From: Vibrio sp. MEBiC08052
Lineage (GTDB): Bacteria; Pseudomonadota; Gammaproteobacteria; Enterobacterales; Vibrionaceae
Direction: 5' to 3'
DNA length: 64,000 nucleotides
Assembly (NCBI RefSeq): GCF_001506075.1
Contig: NZ_KQ947475.1
Coordinates: forward strand, 3,801,130-3,865,129
Shown one piece after another: positions 51,329 through 59,436 of this stretch (within the stretch, counting starts at the first letter, position 1; each line of letters starts with the position of its first letter). The position numbers and the translations under genes are program-made. The notes under the pieces were generated by a model that saw only the letters and a program-made list of their open reading frames with translations, was not told the DNA's origin and did no database searches.

Positions 51329-52489
51329 ATGTCGAATCCAACTCAAACTGTAACAACATCATTCTCCGAAATTTTCGGATATCAGCCGAGTCATCTGATT
51401 CAGGCCCCCGGCCGTGTCAATCTGATTGGTGAACATACCGATTACAACGATGGGTTTGTTTTGCCCTGTGCGATTAACTATCAGACCGTGGTGGCAGCCG
51501 CCAAACGTCAGGATACCCGTATTCGGGTCATCGCTTGTGATTACCAGAATGCGGTCGATGAATTTGATTTGAATGCACCGATCGAATTTCAGGCCGATAC
51601 CATGTGGGCGAATTATATCCGTGGCGTTGTGAAATGCTTAATTGAGCGCGGTTATTCGCTGTGTGGTCTGGATATGACGGTCAGTGGCAATGTCCCCCAA
51701 GGGGCGGGGCTGAGTTCTTCCGCTGCGCTTGAAGTGGCGATTGGACAAACATTTAAAGTGTTACTGAACCTTGATATTAGCCAGCAAGAGATTGCGCTGA
51801 ACGCACAACAGGCAGAAAATGAGTTTGTCGGCTGTAACTGTGGGATTATGGATCAATTAATCTCATCAGCAGGGCATGCGCATCACGCATTGTTGATTGA
51901 TTGCCGGGATTTAACGACTCAGGCGGTGCCGATTCCTGCCGAGATGGTTGTCATGATCGTCAATTCGAATAAACAGCGAGGTTTGGTTGACAGTGAATAT
52001 AATACTCGTCGTGAGCAGTGCGAAGCCGCTGCACGTCAGTTTGGCGTCAAAGCGTTGCGGGATGTGACACTGGAACAGCTAAACGCTCGGTTCAGTGAGC
52101 TGGATGAGGTCGTTGCCCGAAGAGCCCGGCATGTGATTACTGAAAATGACCGGACTTGCAAAGCGGCTCAAGCCCTTGCTGTCGGTGATATTCACACGGT
52201 TGCCGAACTGATGGCACAGTCCCACATCTCAATGCGGGATGATTTTGAAATAACAGTACCAGAAATCGATATACTGGTTGATTTGATAAAAACGGAGATC
52301 GGTGAACAGGGTGGTGTACGGATGACGGGCGGAGGCTTTGGTGGTTGTGTCGTTGCACTGGTGCCGCCGGCATTCGTGGAAAGAGTCCGGACAGCCGTTG
52401 AGAGTCAGTATCAAGCCGCGACTGGTTTGCAACCATCTATCTATGTCTGCCAAGCAACACAAGGGGCAGGCCTGATTTCCGAATTATGA
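51329..52489 (+). CDS. galK: Galactokinase GalK
   Basis: 386 residues. PGRVNLIGEHTDYNDGFVLP is the galactokinase signature, NVPQGAGLSSSAALEVAIG is the GHMP ATP loop, and VRMTGGGFGGCVVALVP is the third GHMP motif. It phosphorylates galactose at C1. It lies 11 bases after galT and 11 before galM, in one operon. Confidence 0.97.
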   Translation: MSNPTQTVTTSFSEIFGYQPSHLIQAPGRVNLIGEHTDYNDGFVLPCAINYQTVVAAAKRQDTRIRVIACDYQNAVDEFDLNAPIEFQADTMWANYIRGVVKCLIERGYSLCGLDMTVSGNVPQGAGLSSSAALEVAIGQTFKVLLNLDISQQEIALNAQQAENEFVGCNCGIMDQLISSAGHAHHALLIDCRDLTTQAVPIPAEMVVMIVNSNKQRGLVDSEYNTRREQCEAAARQFGVKALRDVTLEQLNARFSELDEVVARRARHVITENDRTCKAAQALAVGDIHTVAELMAQSHISMRDDFEITVPEIDILVDLIKTEIGEQGGVRMTGGGFGGCVVALVPPAFVERVRTAVESQYQAATGLQPSIYVCQATQGAGLISEL

Positions 52490-52500
52490 GGGAATAAATA

Positions 52501-53553
52501 ATGCAAAATCTATTTGCCGAACAAGCATCGGCAGAGAATCATGCGCGATGGAAAGACTCGATTGTTTTGCAGAACTCGCGAGGAATGCGGGTTGAACTCA
52601 CCCCGATGGGAGCCACTTGGCTCAGCTGTCAACTGCCAGTCAGTCAGGGTGACATGCGGGAAGTCTTGCTGGGGGTTGATTCCGAACAGACGTTACTGAC
52701 TCAGACAAGCTATCTGGGAATGACGATCGGGCCTTATGCCAACCGGATTGCCAATGCCAGCTTTACCCTTGACGGCAAGCAATATGTGCTTGATGCCAAT
52801 GAAAATGGCAATTGCCTGCATAGTGGCAAACAGGCGTTTCATAACCGTCGCTGGGACGTCGCTGAACAGACAGAAAATCAAGTCCGGTTTTCTACCACGT
52901 CTCCGGATGGTGAGATGGGGTTCCCCGGTGATTTAGTGGTTTCAGTGACATATACCGTGACAGAGGCCGATCAGGTATTGATTGAATATCATGCCACGAC
53001 GAACCAACCCACGCCTGTGAGTCTGACCAATCACGCATATTTTAACCTGCATGGTGCAGATCAGGTGGATTCTTGTCTCGATCACTCGCTTTGGCTCGAT
53101 GCCGATGCGTTTTTGCCGATTAGTGATACAGGGATTCCGCTCGGGGAACTACAGGATGTGACCGGCTCCGGGTTTGATTTTCGCCGGAACAAACCTGTAC
53201 GCACTGATTTAATGCAGGATCAGCAGCAAATGACCGCACAAGGTTACGATCATGCCTATTTATTCCGGACTGAACGTGATGTGTCGCGCCCTGTGGCCTC
53301 ATTAACCAGTGTCGATGAGCGGATTCGGATGCATGTCATCACGACGATGCCTGCGATTCAGCTTTATACCGGTAATTGGCTGACAGGTACTCCGGGACGT
53401 GGTGATCATATCTACTCTCAATATGCAGGGATTGCTTTAGAAACGCAGTTCTTACCGGATTCCCCCAACCATCCTGAATGGCTGCAACCAAGCTGTATTC
53501 TCAAGCCGGAAGAATCATATCATCACACGACTTGTTATCAGTTTGAGTTTTAA
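52501..53553 (+). CDS. galM: Aldose 1-epimerase (galactose mutarotase) GalM
   Basis: 350 residues. GPYANRIANASFTLDGKQY, the catalytic His in VSLTNHAYFNLHG and the late Glu in GIALETQFLPDSPNHPEW are the mutarotase markers. It converts beta- to alpha-galactose for GalK. It is the last gene of galTKM; galE is not in the operon and must lie elsewhere. A terminator follows at 53601. Confidence 0.95.
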   Translation: MQNLFAEQASAENHARWKDSIVLQNSRGMRVELTPMGATWLSCQLPVSQGDMREVLLGVDSEQTLLTQTSYLGMTIGPYANRIANASFTLDGKQYVLDANENGNCLHSGKQAFHNRRWDVAEQTENQVRFSTTSPDGEMGFPGDLVVSVTYTVTEADQVLIEYHATTNQPTPVSLTNHAYFNLHGADQVDSCLDHSLWLDADAFLPISDTGIPLGELQDVTGSGFDFRRNKPVRTDLMQDQQQMTAQGYDHAYLFRTERDVSRPVASLTSVDERIRMHVITTMPAIQLYTGNWLTGTPGRGDHIYSQYAGIALETQFLPDSPNHPEWLQPSCILKPEESYHHTTCYQFEF

Positions 53554-53600
53554 AACGTCCCCCAGTCTGATCGGGGAAGCTGATCATGAGATAGCCTGAT

Positions 53601-53631
53601 AAAAAGATCTCTTATCATAGAGATCTTTTTT
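53601..53631 (+). terminator. Rho-independent terminator after galM
   Basis: AAAAAGATCTCT pairs with AGAGATCTTTTT, followed by a further T. The symmetrical A and T tracts may allow it to work in both directions. The rest of the 348-base gap up to 53902 is AT-rich and shows no gene. Confidence 0.85.
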
Positions 53632-53901
53632 AAATTCAAAAAGCTAGAATTGAATTCATGATATGACTTTCGGTATTTGTATTAAGATCTTCTGTTAAAT
53701 GATATGTGATACAAATTGCTTACAGTTTATTTAGTATATTCGGTTTGATTGAAGATGGTATGGCATTATATTTTTATCACCATTCTGGATAATATCGAGT
53801 CGACTGTACTATGCTAAATATTATATTAAGTTGTAAGAAAAAATGACTCGTTAGAAGAATCCATACAACTGAATGATGTATATAAATATTTGGACTATTT
53901 T

Positions 53902-54615
53902 ATGAGAAAGTGTATCTCAAGTACGGCTGTTTTTATATTGTTCTTGATGAGTTGTGCAAAGCTATATGCAGCAGAAAAAATATTACTTACCACACAAATC
54001 TGGCCACCTTATCAGGTATATCACGATCATCTTTTAGAAGGCACTGCGGTGATTGTGGTTAAAAACATACTTGAAAAAATGGAAGTGCCTTATGAAATTC
54101 AGGTCTATCCATGGGAAAGAGCGCAGTTCATGGTGAAAACTGGTGCAGCGCAGGGTTTCTTTCTTGCCTCAAGGAATAGTAAACGGGATGTTTATGCAAC
54201 ATTTTCAACAGTGATTTTCCCACAAAAGTGGAATTGGTATCTGCTTCGAAATAACTCGCTCAACCCTGCTGATGAATCATTTAAAGAAAATGCATGTATA
54301 TTAGTGAGATTTGGTTCCAATATGCAATATTGGCTTAGTGCTAATCGCTATAAAGCCATTGGGAGTTTCAAAAATACCGATGCCTTAATCAAAGCTCTTT
54401 TAGCCAAGCGTTGTGATGCGATGCTGGCAAATGAATTAGCCATCAATAATTATTTAGAAAATATGGGATTATCACCAGAGATATTTAAAATTTATCCAAA
54501 TATGGATAAACCGCTTGGTGTTTATTGGTCAAATGAATATTTATCTGAAAATCCTAAATTTTTAGAAACCTTTAATCACTTCGTTGAACAATATAAAACT
54601 GCTGAAGGTCACTGA
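53902..54615 (+). CDS. Periplasmic solute-binding protein, family 3 type, without transporter
   Basis: About 237 residues with a signal peptide (cut near LYAA). The mature start ILLTTQIWPPYQVYHDHLLE, followed by VYPWERAQFMVKTGAAQGFF, is typical of the amino-acid-binding-like proteins frequent in Vibrio and Shewanella that occur without ABC partners. The ligand is unknown; a sensory or signalling role is possible. ATG 53902 is preferred to TTG 53890, although neither has a strong ribosome binding site. The gene is AT-rich and stands alone. Confidence 0.8.
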   Translation: MRKCISSTAVFILFLMSCAKLYAAEKILLTTQIWPPYQVYHDHLLEGTAVIVVKNILEKMEVPYEIQVYPWERAQFMVKTGAAQGFFLASRNSKRDVYATFSTVIFPQKWNWYLLRNNSLNPADESFKENACILVRFGSNMQYWLSANRYKAIGSFKNTDALIKALLAKRCDAMLANELAINNYLENMGLSPEIFKIYPNMDKPLGVYWSNEYLSENPKFLETFNHFVEQYKTAEGH

Positions 54616-54741
54616 CGTAAAAATATTCATTTAATATTTTCTAATCAATAACCGTTGGTATGTTGCTAATAATGTTGAATTGATTTTTGTGATAATATAC
54701 CGACCCGTTTGGGCGCGGTATATTATCGGTGATTCAGTGCA

Positions 54742-55167
54742 TTAAATCGTACTATTTCTTTCGCTGACAATGTCACTCATATACTCAACAAATTCAACTT
54801 CAAATCCTGCCGGGTCAATAAAGTAGATATTTTTCCGGTGGGGGTGTGCTACGCCATCTTTTGCGATTTCGAATCCGGCACTAGTCAGGCGAGAAATGAC
54901 TGCGTCAAGATTATTGGTGACATAAGCAAAATGTGCTAACCCAACCTGATGTCCGGTTAAATCACGGTTTTCTCCCTCGCCATTGTCACTGATCGCCAGA
55001 TATTGATAATCATCGCCAAAGTGGAGCCATGTCCGGGGTTTACCGTACCAGTCCGACACGCCCTGATCTCTGATATGCCAGTGGGGAAAAACTGCCTGAT
55101 AAAACTTCAGCATGGCAGGAATATCGGCTTCTCGGACTACCAGATTTACGTGCTCTAAATGAATCAT
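54742..55167 (-). CDS. VOC-superfamily (glyoxalase/dioxygenase-like) protein
   Basis: About 141 residues. HLEHVNLVVREADIPAMLKF at the start and VGLAHFAYVTNNLDAVISRL in the middle are paired beta-alpha-beta modules with metal-binding His. NIYFIDPAGFEVEFVEYM supplies the final Glu. The fold covers glyoxalase I, dioxygenases and fosfomycin or bleomycin resistance proteins; the substrate is unknown. The second ATG (55167) sits six bases after AAGGAG. Its promoter carries a SoxR-type operator, which suggests a response to redox-cycling compounds. Confidence 0.85.
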   Translation of the reverse strand: MIHLEHVNLVVREADIPAMLKFYQAVFPHWHIRDQGVSDWYGKPRTWLHFGDDYQYLAISDNGEGENRDLTGHQVGLAHFAYVTNNLDAVISRLTSAGFEIAKDGVAHPHRKNIYFIDPAGFEVEFVEYMSDIVSERNSTI

Positions 55168-55266
55168 CATGAACTCCTTATCTTATTTTGAGAAATAATT
55201 GCCAAATCCGATTACTCAGCTTGGCACCAATCTGTCTCATCCTTCATTATTGCTAATCCATGAGGG

Positions 55267-55297
55267 AATATAAAACCTCAAGCTAACTTGAGGTAAA
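55267..55297 (-). promoter_or_regulatory. SoxR-type promoter driving the VOC gene
   Basis: On the minus strand the sequence is TTTACC, then 19 bases, then TATATT. The spacer contains the dyad CCTCAAG-TTAG-CTTGAGG (55276-55293), almost identical to the E. coli soxS operator, where the long 19-base spacer is also found. SoxR is a MerR-type [2Fe-2S] activator that works only on such stretched promoters. It points toward the VOC gene, about 100 bases before its start. Confidence 0.75.
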
Positions 55298-55499
55298 GTG
55301 TTATTTTTAAATTTTTTGATTGAGAGGGCGCTGTTTTTGATATGGAGCACGTGCTCAGTCGGTTTTGATGGATCACATATAATGTGATTGAGTCAAATGT
55401 GCAGTTCTGCGATGATGATTCGGGCTGGTTTCGATAACGTCCGGCTTCAATGTGTACGTCTGTACCAAATCATATGAATGAATCGAGGAGCAATTTAAG

Positions 55500-55913
55500 A
55501 TGGAATTTCCTATCCATGGCGCCTGTCAGTGTGGTCAGGTGACCTACGAATTACTTGCTGCACCGCAAAAAGTGGTCGCTTGTCATTGTCAAGAATGTCA
55601 AAAGCTGTCCAGTGCGCCTTTTAGTGTCACTGTTATGGTGTCTGCTGAAAACATTCGTTTCTCCGGAGAAATGAAAGAATGGTCTCGGATTGCTGAAAGT
55701 GGCAATACCAACATTGCTAAATTCTGTCCCGGTTGTGGTGTCCGAATTTATCATGTTAATCCAGCAGTACCGGATGCAATTAAATTGAAACTGAAGCCAA
55801 CAGGATTAGCTGATGATAGCTTGTTTGCGCCGTCGCTCCACCTGTGGGTGAGTGAAAAGCTGAGTTGGGACACCATTCCGGAAGGGATGCCGACAGTCGA
55901 AAAGCAATCTTGA
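55500..55913 (+). CDS. GFA family zinc protein
   Basis: 137 residues with the GFA cysteine pattern: HGACQCGQVTYELL at the start, VVACHCQECQKLSSAPFSVT near 27-46, and AKFCPGCGVRIYHV near 75-88. All zinc ligands are present. The enzymatic role is not established for most of the family. It is only distantly like the GFA protein at 11921. CGAGGAG lies upstream of the ATG. The SoxR-type promoter to its left faces the other way. Confidence 0.87.
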   Translation: MEFPIHGACQCGQVTYELLAAPQKVVACHCQECQKLSSAPFSVTVMVSAENIRFSGEMKEWSRIAESGNTNIAKFCPGCGVRIYHVNPAVPDAIKLKLKPTGLADDSLFAPSLHLWVSEKLSWDTIPEGMPTVEKQS

Positions 55914-56106
55914 GCGAATCGAAACTTCGCCTCGAAAGACAATCCTGATTCTTGCAGAATACCATGAATTGAAGGCAGCCATTGTTCCGGCTGCCATTGC
56001 TGTTGAAATCAGAGGGTTGTGAAATCAGTGGACTGTTCAGTCTGTGTACGTTTACTCATCAACCGTTTAGTCTGATTTGTTGTTCCAACCAACCATGATT
56101 GTGAAT

Positions 56107-56733
56107 TTACCCACGGGACATTCGTAGCACGACTTTTCCGGACACTTTCAGCTCATGCTCCCCAATAACTAATGGTGAACCTTTAAAATCAATGGCCAGT
56201 TGCTGATCAGGTAATCGCTGAATATCGTTAACTGAATACAGACCGTCAAAATCGATGAGATAACTCCCGGAAACAGCTTGTTGTGCCTCCTGATCGACAA
56301 TATAGGTACGACCTTCCTCGCGAATAGCAATCACGTTCGTGATGGATAATTCATCTAACAGAAACTGTTCCAGTGTGATCGTCCCATTCTGAGCCAGTTT
56401 GCCATTTCTCAGCCAAAAGAGATCAATATCGATCAGCTTTTTGACCTCACTATCTTCTCCCTGATAGGCATGGGTTGCCGCATTCGGATAAGGGGTTCCT
56501 TCTCCCAGTAACAGCCACTTTAAAGAAATACCTTTATGCAGATGAGACCGGATAGCTAGATCAAAAGGGCATTTTTTGCGCTGATGCCAAGTGGTAATGG
56601 TTGAAGAAGACATCTCTGCATCTTCTGCCAGAGCCCGTACACTCTTGATATCTAAGACTTCTCGGATTCTATCAGTCACTTGTTTACCTACCTGATAGTT
56701 GATAGGTGGTAATAAAACTTGTTTTTTACTCAT
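56107..56733 (-). CDS. CI-repressor-like regulator, copy 1
   Basis: 208 residues. The N-terminal domain (about 15-75) is a phage CI-type helix-turn-helix: VRALAEDAEMSSSTITTWHQ, then KGISLKWLLLGEGTPYPN. The C-terminal half resembles the LexA/CI S24 fold (TYIVDQEAQQAVSGSYLIDF to VSGKVVLRMSRG). I see no G-D-S-M nucleophile segment or clear Lys, so self-cleavage is unlikely. It is a close paralogue of the gene at 57479-58144 (same start MSKKQV and end pattern). No prophage genes are nearby, so it is probably a host regulator. Confidence 0.82.
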   Translation of the reverse strand: MSKKQVLLPPINYQVGKQVTDRIREVLDIKSVRALAEDAEMSSSTITTWHQRKKCPFDLAIRSHLHKGISLKWLLLGEGTPYPNAATHAYQGEDSEVKKLIDIDLFWLRNGKLAQNGTITLEQFLLDELSITNVIAIREEGRTYIVDQEAQQAVSGSYLIDFDGLYSVNDIQRLPDQQLAIDFKGSPLVIGEHELKVSGKVVLRMSRG

Positions 56734-56750
56734 ATGCGATCAATAATGAA

Positions 56751-56760
56751 CTCAATTGAG
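56751..56760 (-). promoter_or_regulatory. Candidate operator before CI-like copy 1
   Basis: The palindrome CTCAATTGAG lies 17 bases before the start codon. An AGCATG/CATGCT-type inverted repeat (GCATGG and CCATGC) surrounds the following 23 bases. The same arrangement is found before the paralogous gene, so autoregulation or cross-regulation is likely. The remaining gap to 57048 shows no gene. Confidence 0.45.
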
Positions 56761-57048
56761 CATGGAGACAGAAGGGCAAGCCTGTTATCCATGCTGAACA
56801 AACAGTGAGAATCAGAATACCATTGATTGTAGGAGGGACGTAGTATTGGGTTAAATTTCTTTCATATGCAAATATGTTCTGCGATCAGCGACAAATTTCT
56901 TCATCTGGAAGGGGACGATTCGCTTGATTTTTAGTCCTTGATCTTTAGTCAGATAGTGGGATGATACTTTGATGTCTTCTTACGTATGATTGTTGCACGA
57001 CAGAAGTGTCGGTACGTTGTTATCTGATGTTTTTTCAGGGAGGAAATG

Positions 57049-57477
57049 ATGCAGGGATATTACATCAGCTCAGATAAAAAGGATCTCAATTTTGATGTTA
57101 TCTATTCCTATTTATCAACAAGTTACTGGGCTGAGGGTATTCCGGAGTCCATACTTCGCAAAGCGATTGAAAATACTTTGTGTTTTGGCGTGTATTTAGA
57201 TTCCGGAGAGCAAGTTGGTTTTGCCAGAGTGATCACGGACCAAGCCACTTTCGCTTATCTGGCGGATGTATTTATTCTGGAAGCGCATCGCGGTAAAGGG
57301 TTGAGTAAATGGCTGATGGCAACGATCCTTGAGGCCCCCGACTTGCAGGGGCTGAGGCGTATACTACTCACAACAAAAGATGCGCATGGCCTTTATGCAC
57401 AATATGGTTTTGTTCAAGTTGAACATCCCGAAAGGTTAATGCACATCTGGCACCCCAATATATACTCAACCACCTGA
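57049..57477 (+). CDS. GNAT family N-acetyltransferase
   Basis: About 142 residues. YLADVFILEAHRGKGLSKWL is motif A with the R-G-K-G-L loop, and LTTKDAHGLYAQYGFVQVEH is motif B. The N-terminal GYYISSDKKDLNFDVIYSYL followed by STSYWAEG matches a common GNAT subgroup of unknown acceptor. GGGAGG sits five bases before the second ATG (57049). It lies between the two CI-like genes and converges with the second one, with one base between the stops. Confidence 0.87.
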   Translation: MQGYYISSDKKDLNFDVIYSYLSTSYWAEGIPESILRKAIENTLCFGVYLDSGEQVGFARVITDQATFAYLADVFILEAHRGKGLSKWLMATILEAPDLQGLRRILLTTKDAHGLYAQYGFVQVEHPERLMHIWHPNIYSTT

Positions 57478-57478
57478 A

Positions 57479-58144
57479 TTACACAGCGTCGCCTGTCTCG
57501 TGGACCGTCTCAGTCAGTGACTGTCTGCGGGACATAAATAAGACAACTTGTCCGGCTACTTTGACGTCGGATTCGTTAACGGTCAAAGCTGAACCATCAA
57601 AGTTCAATGCCAGCTGTTTACCTGGCAGACGTTGTAGAGCGTTAATTGATAACAGGCCATCGACATTGAGCAGATAAGTTCCGCTGACCGCTCGGGTAGC
57701 TTCCTGATCAACCAGATAAGTTATATCCCCGTCTCGGACCGCAATGACATTGGAAATCTCCAATTCATCTAAAAAGAACTGATCCAACGTCATCGTACCC
57801 CGATGATTGAGTTGTCCATTTTTCAATGCAAACAAATCAATGTGTACCAGACGCTTTGGCTCATCATTCACATGATATTCATGAGCGGCAGCATTCGGAT
57901 AAGGATCGCCTTCATTGAGCAGTAGCCACTTTAAAGAAATTCCCTTATATAAATGCAGTCTTATTGCCAGCTCATAAGGGCAGACATTTCGTTTATGCCA
58001 TGTCGCGAAAGTCGATGTCGGGACGTTAAGTTGCTCGGACAGAGCGCGCGTACTTTTGACATTTAGTATGTTGCATAGCTTTTCTGTGACCTGCTTCCCA
58101 GCAAGATAGTCAAAAGGCGGCAATGAAACTTGTTTTTTACTCAT
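57479..58144 (-). CDS. CI-repressor-like regulator, copy 2
   Basis: 221 residues, paralogous to the gene at 56107-56733. The helix-turn-helix is TRALSEQLNVPTSTFATWHK, followed by KGISLKWLLLNEGDPYPNAA. The degenerate S24-like domain ends VAGQVVLFMSRR and has an extra C-terminal tail of about 17 residues. The recognition helix differs clearly from copy 1 (VPTSTFATWHK against MSSSTITTWHQ), so the two may bind different sites. Upstream DNA is also duplicated. The pair arose by tandem duplication. Confidence 0.82.
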   Translation of the reverse strand: MSKKQVSLPPFDYLAGKQVTEKLCNILNVKSTRALSEQLNVPTSTFATWHKRNVCPYELAIRLHLYKGISLKWLLLNEGDPYPNAAAHEYHVNDEPKRLVHIDLFALKNGQLNHRGTMTLDQFFLDELEISNVIAVRDGDITYLVDQEATRAVSGTYLLNVDGLLSINALQRLPGKQLALNFDGSALTVNESDVKVAGQVVLFMSRRQSLTETVHETGDAV

Positions 58145-58161
58145 ATGCGATCAATAATATC

Positions 58162-58171
58162 CTCAAATGAG
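58162..58171 (-). promoter_or_regulatory. Candidate operator before CI-like copy 2
   Basis: CTCAAATGAG (CTCA-NN-TGAG) is at the same distance from the start codon as the CTCAATTGAG of copy 1. AGCATG and CATGCT flank the next 23 bases. About 80 bases upstream of the two genes are recognisably duplicated. Confidence 0.45.
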
Positions 58172-58420
58172 CATGTTATGTAGAAAGGCAAGCCTGCATT
58201 ACATGCTGAATAAACAATGACTTAACAGGATAACATGATGGCTTTGCTGCAAATAGCCTTAAATACACTTTTTATGAAGTCACTCCATAATTTACGCATT
58301 TGAATCAATAAAATGTTCAATTGCACTTTTCCTATGATGGGAAATCCACACCCGTTTTGTACGAAACTATGCTGAATCGGATGACGGCGGAATTCTTTCG
58401 TCTATCCCGGTCGTTGCTTT

Positions 58421-58442
58421 GCCCTCATTTGAGGGCTTTTTT
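58421..58442 (+). terminator. Terminator with no gene directly before it
   Basis: GCCCTC and GAGGGC around an ATTT loop are followed by six T. It lies about 50 bases before the next plus-strand gene and no plus-strand ORF precedes it. It may end a small RNA or act as a transcription attenuator. The rest of the 348-base gap shows no gene. Confidence 0.7.
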
Positions 58443-58492
58443 CTTCAGCCCAGTTTCAGCGATAGATGATTGAATGACATTTTGTATTGGGA

Positions 58493-59287
58493 ATGATGAT
58501 GATCAATGAATTCGATTTGGATACGGAGACGTCTGCGTATGTAACTAAGAAGTCTCGAAAGAAGTCTCGAAAGCGTCCGATTTACTGGAAACACTCACCG
58601 ATATATTGGCCTGCACTCTCTTCACAACAAGCAGCACGAGAGATTCCGCTAAAGTACGTCTCCGATAAGGTTGATATCACGATCTTATCTCCGAATGAAT
58701 GGTGGGAATTTTTATCACTGCTGTATAGCCGAAAGCATCGGCAGCTTGCTGAACATCCCAAGATACCACTTTACGACCCTCTCGCGTTATGTGCGGAATT
58801 GGACATCACAGCTTACGTGAGAACTTATAATCACGAAACTTATTTGGTATTGCCAGGGTATCGGAAACATCTCATGACTTTACTCGCTGGTGATTACTTC
58901 CGTCATCGACATCCACAGATCTTGACATTAGGATTGGGCGCCTTAAGTATTGAAGCCGATGTTTCTTTGGCAACGCATGTCATCTCATCGGTAGAAATAT
59001 TAATCGGGGAATCGCTACATATGTTGCAATACCTTATTAACGATGAGCAACTGTTAAGTCAATTAGGGCTTGGGCACGTATCACTTCTGGCTCAGTCGAT
59101 CACCACTGCCGGAGCATCGCTTTCGCTGGAAGAATCTTTTCCTGTTTCACTCTGCGTTGGTTTAGGGTTAGTGCTGGTCAGTATTGTCTCACCAGTATGG
59201 GAAACCGACCGTAAAACGATTTTTGCACAAGCAATGGTTGATAAAATGTCAGAGCTCGTCATCAGTGAGGCCGAATTACCGGAGTAG
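58493..59287 (+). CDS. Unrecognised protein
   Basis: About 264 residues. The N-terminus has a basic stretch (VTKKSRKKSRKRPIYWKHSP). A middle section of mixed character contains the pattern LSPNEWWEFLSLLYSRKHRQ and later TYLVLPGYRKHLMTLLAGDY. The C-terminal third is Gly-, Leu- and Ser-rich and moderately hydrophobic (LGLGHVSLLAQSITTAGASL). I recognise no domain, signal peptide or certain membrane helix. ATG 58493, 58496 and 58499 are all possible starts, with GGGA just before. Neighbours are CI-like regulators and a c-di-GMP cyclase, which give no clear clue. Confidence 0.6.
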   Translation: MMMINEFDLDTETSAYVTKKSRKKSRKRPIYWKHSPIYWPALSSQQAAREIPLKYVSDKVDITILSPNEWWEFLSLLYSRKHRQLAEHPKIPLYDPLALCAELDITAYVRTYNHETYLVLPGYRKHLMTLLAGDYFRHRHPQILTLGLGALSIEADVSLATHVISSVEILIGESLHMLQYLINDEQLLSQLGLGHVSLLAQSITTAGASLSLEESFPVSLCVGLGLVLVSIVSPVWETDRKTIFAQAMVDKMSELVISEAELPE

Positions 59288-59436
59288 ATTATCCCCGTTG
59301 TTACCAGTCTGCCTGACCGAAAAATTAATCAGATATTGTGTTATCGTGATGATGCACCATACTTAGTTTATACTAAAAGCAGTCAATGCTAGATTTTAGG
59401 GCTAGGAAATTTATGAATGATGATTCATAAAAATTC

